Source: Burkholderiaceae bacterium (GTDB lineage Bacteria; Pseudomonadota; Gammaproteobacteria; Burkholderiales; Burkholderiaceae_F). From it: a stretch of 34,263 nt of DNA. Positions 32,177-34,263 of this stretch are shown piece after piece (positions within the stretch are counted from its first letter, which is position 1; the number at the start of each line of letters is the position of its first letter). The position numbers and the translations under genes were made by a program. The notes beneath the pieces were generated by a model that saw nothing but the letters and a program-made list of their open reading frames with translations, was not told the DNA's origin and did no database searches. The stretch spans positions 1 to 34,263 of the forward strand of contig JANWXE010000052.1 of assembly GCA_025055385.1 (NCBI GenBank), given 5' to 3'.

Positions 32177-33562
32177 ATGCTGACTGCTCTTGCGTTCCTC
32201 GTCGGTTTTTTCACCTTGCTCGGACTGGCGCTGGTGCGCCATCCGATCTTCGGCCTGTACGCCTACTTAGCCACCTTTTACATCCATCCCCCGTCGCGCT
32301 GGTGGGCGCAGAACCTGCCCGACTTGCGGTGGGCGCTCCTCTCGGGGGCGATCACGCTGCTCGCGATTTTCATCCATCGGCAGCGGCTGCAACAAGCAAG
32401 GACGGCGTGGTACGCGTCGACGCCCGGGGTGCTGCTCATCGCGTTTGTCGCATGGTTGTGGCTGCAGTCGTTGTGGGCGCTCGACGCCGAAGCGCACGTC
32501 GAAGCGACGGTGCAGTTCACGAAATACTTGGTCGCCTTCTACCTGATTCATCGGCTGGCAGAGACGCCGGATCGTGTGCGCGACATCCTGCTGGTGCACG
32601 TGGCGGGCTGCACGTATCTCGGCGTGTTGGCGTTTTCGGCGAGTGGCTTCGTCGGCGGCCGCCTGAACGGGGTCGGGGGGCCGGGCATCGACGACGCCAA
32701 CTCGCTCGGTATGTTCCTGGCGACCGGTGTCGTGAGCGCGGCGATACTGGTGCTGGTCGAGCAAGGGTGGCGACGGGTCTTTTGCATTGTGGCCGCGCCC
32801 ATCATTCTGAACGGCATCGTGCTCGCAGCGAGCCGGGGCGCGTTTTTGGGCCTCCTTGCGGGCGGATTTGTGCTGTTCCTCGTCAAGCCTCCCAAGTACG
32901 CGCGACTTTTCTGGTCGCTCGCGATCGTCGGTGCGCTCGGAGCCGTATCGCTGATGGATCAGCGCTTCATCGACCGCATGCTCTCGATCACCGACGCAGT
33001 GGAGCGCACCGAGGAAATCGATGCCAGCGCCGAATCGCGCTGGGAGCTCGTAGCGGCGCAATTGCGCATGTTCCCCGAGTACCCGTTCGGCGCCGGTCAC
33101 AAGGGTACAGCCGTGTTAAGCCCGCGCTTTCTTGATGCGAGATGGCTGACCCATCGGCCCGGCGAGGACAAATCGGCGGCTGCGCGCTCTTCGCACAACA
33201 CGTTTCTGACGGCTCTCGTCGAGCAGGGAATCCCCGGGGCGCTGATCTACTTCGCTTTCGTCGCTTGGGGTGTGTTCGCCGTCCGGCGGCTAAGGCGCGA
33301 CGTGCGCGCCGACTCGTCGCGGGAAAAAGCATACGGCGGGGCGCCCGCGGCGGCGCTCGCGGTTGTGCTCGTCGCCGGCATGTTTACCGATTACTTGATG
33401 GCTGAGGTGCAAGTTTGGATGCTGGCGCTGATGGTTGCACACCGGTTGTCGACGGTGCGGGCGCAAGCCGATCTGTCGGCGACTTCCGCCGCCAGGGTGC
33501 GCGCTGCCGCGAGTGCAGCCCAAAGCGCGCTGCAACCAACGCCGTCCTTGTCGGATCGCTGA
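32177..33562 (+). CDS. O-antigen ligase/polymerase (Wzy/WaaL family)
   Basis: This polytopic inner-membrane protein of 461 residues has about ten to twelve hydrophobic helices. Its Wzy_C-type periplasmic loop lies between about residues 270 and 350 and includes SRWELVAAQLRMFPEYPFGAG. SSHNTFLTALVEQGIPGALIYF follows, with the conserved His. GIDDANSLGMFLATG in the first half is the typical Asn motif of the exosortase-associated ligase group. It would polymerise or transfer lipid-linked oligosaccharides on the periplasmic side. Its N-terminus (LALVRHPIFGLYAYLATFYIHPPS) resembles the exosortase A-associated ligase subgroup. The C-terminal tail is Ala/Ser-rich. This is the only polymerase candidate in the locus. 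Confidence 0.88.
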   Translation: MLTALAFLVGFFTLLGLALVRHPIFGLYAYLATFYIHPPSRWWAQNLPDLRWALLSGAITLLAIFIHRQRLQQARTAWYASTPGVLLIAFVAWLWLQSLWALDAEAHVEATVQFTKYLVAFYLIHRLAETPDRVRDILLVHVAGCTYLGVLAFSASGFVGGRLNGVGGPGIDDANSLGMFLATGVVSAAILVLVEQGWRRVFCIVAAPIILNGIVLAASRGAFLGLLAGGFVLFLVKPPKYARLFWSLAIVGALGAVSLMDQRFIDRMLSITDAVERTEEIDASAESRWELVAAQLRMFPEYPFGAGHKGTAVLSPRFLDARWLTHRPGEDKSAAARSSHNTFLTALVEQGIPGALIYFAFVAWGVFAVRRLRRDVRADSSREKAYGGAPAAALAVVLVAGMFTDYLMAEVQVWMLALMVAHRLSTVRAQADLSATSAARVRAAASAAQSALQPTPSLSDR

Positions 33563-33565
33563 CCG

Positions 33566-34263
33566 ATGCGCACCCTGCTCAGCCTTCTAACTCCTGCCGG
33601 ACCGCGTGCCCGGTTGTCGATTCTCATTTTTCATCGCGTGCTCGCGGAGCGCGACCCGCTCCTTGCCGATATCCCTGACGCGGTCGCATTCGAAAACTGG
33701 ATGCGATGGGTACGGGACTGGTTCAACGTTATTCCGCTCGCTGAGGCGGCGGAGCGTCTGCAGCGCGGCGCTTTGCCAGCGCGGGCGTTGGCCATCACGT
33801 TCGATGATGGCTATTCCGACAACGTGCAGGTGGCAGCGCCGATTTTGCGCCGGCTCGGCTTACCGGCGACCTTCTTCGTCGCAACCGGATTTCTCGCCGG
33901 AGAGAACATGTGGAACGACCGCGTGATCGAGGCGATTCGGCGCAGTCGCGCCGAACGCCTTGACCTCGGCGACCTCGGGATGGGGACCGTGGCGATTGGA
34001 ACCATCGCGCAGAAACGCGCGGTGATCGATCGCGTGCTTACGGCTATCAAGCATGCGCCGCCCGCCGAGCGCAGCGCTGCGGTCGAGCGCATCGAGGAGC
34101 TGTGCGACGCGCCGCCAGCGCCAAGCTTGATGATGAACTGCGAACAGGTAGCAGACCTGGCTGCGGCCGGATTCGACATCGGCGGTCATACCGTGACGCA
34201 CCCTATTTTGGCCAGACTGTCGCCGGAGGAAGCGCGTGCCGAAATCGCCGGCGGCAAATCCGA
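33566..34263 (+). CDS. Polysaccharide deacetylase, second copy (3' end outside the window)
   Basis: The frame starts with ATG at 33566, three bases after the ligase stop, and is open for 232 codons to the window edge. The protein begins MRTLLSLLTP, and LSILIFHRV at 17-25 is the family's usual strand with His. The NodB motif follows: ITFDDGYSDN at 77-86 with Asp80 and Asp81. ATFFVATGFL is at 101-110 and GGHTVTHP at 206-213 supplies the two metal-binding His. It belongs to the group that contains a helical insertion between these motifs, common in exopolysaccharide gene clusters, and differs from the XrtA deacetylase at 18480. No signal peptide is obvious. The C-terminal part is not visible. 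Confidence 0.9.
   Translation, partial: MRTLLSLLTPAGPRARLSILIFHRVLAERDPLLADIPDAVAFENWMRWVRDWFNVIPLAEAAERLQRGALPARALAITFDDGYSDNVQVAAPILRRLGLPATFFVATGFLAGENMWNDRVIEAIRRSRAERLDLGDLGMGTVAIGTIAQKRAVIDRVLTAIKHAPPAERSAAVERIEELCDAPPAPSLMMNCEQVADLAAAGFDIGGHTVTHPILARLSPEEARAEIAGGKS

Noticed and set aside
1-34263. CRISPR arrays, insertion sequences, prophage or toxin-antitoxin genes
   Set aside because: No regularly spaced repeats, transposase, integrase or toxin-antitoxin pair was seen on reading both strands.

Overview
The window looks like chromosomal DNA of a GC-rich betaproteobacterium (Burkholderiales, Rhodocyclales or Nitrosomonadales type). The evidence is a phasin gene (polyhydroxyalkanoate storage), a class 2 quinone-dependent pyrD next to the aat-bpt N-degron enzymes, and a complete core exosortase A (XrtA/EpsH) exopolysaccharide locus. 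I cannot name the genus from sequence alone.

Positions 1-11379 hold mostly housekeeping genes. They are the 3' end of hrpA, a YbaN-type membrane protein, a small lipoprotein, a secreted FecR/DUF6600-type protein, a phasin with a strong promoter and three PhaR-like half-site pairs, a hotdog thioesterase, the D,D-endopeptidase pbpG and an IclR regulator. A leftward operon follows (Nudix hydrolase - aat - bpt - pyrD - thpR), and then an initiator tRNA-fMet gene. Between the phasin and the FecR-like gene, on the minus strand, lies what looks like an undescribed small RNA: a promoter, two UGUCUCC motifs (one extended to a perfect anti-Shine-Dalgarno), internal hairpins and a strong intrinsic terminator.

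Positions 11500-34263 are one long rightward, tightly coupled operon. Its core runs export lipoprotein, Wzz-like chain-length protein, BY-kinase, outer-membrane barrel, ExeA-like ATPase, UDP-GlcNAc 2-epimerase, polysaccharide deacetylase, FemAB-like protein, glycosyltransferase, XrtA fused to EpsI, glycosyltransferase, amidotransferase, glycosyltransferase. This is the arrangement known from XrtA/PEP-CTERM bacteria. Together these genes would make an N-acetylhexosamine-containing, partly deacetylated exopolysaccharide, export it, and anchor PEP-CTERM proteins during its formation.

From 27670 onward the operon carries an accessory module. It begins with a diverged second copy of the TIGR03087-type glycosyltransferase that has lost conserved residues. 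Next is an AlgD-type GDP-mannose dehydrogenase remnant with a large in-frame internal deletion. After that come an intact GT4 glycosyltransferase, a CapK/PaaK-like adenylating enzyme, an O-antigen ligase/polymerase and a second polysaccharide deacetylase cut by the window end. No initiating sugar-phosphate transferase, no Wzx flippase, no PrsK/PrsR pair and no PEP-CTERM substrate protein are visible here, so the locus probably continues beyond 34263 or these parts lie elsewhere.
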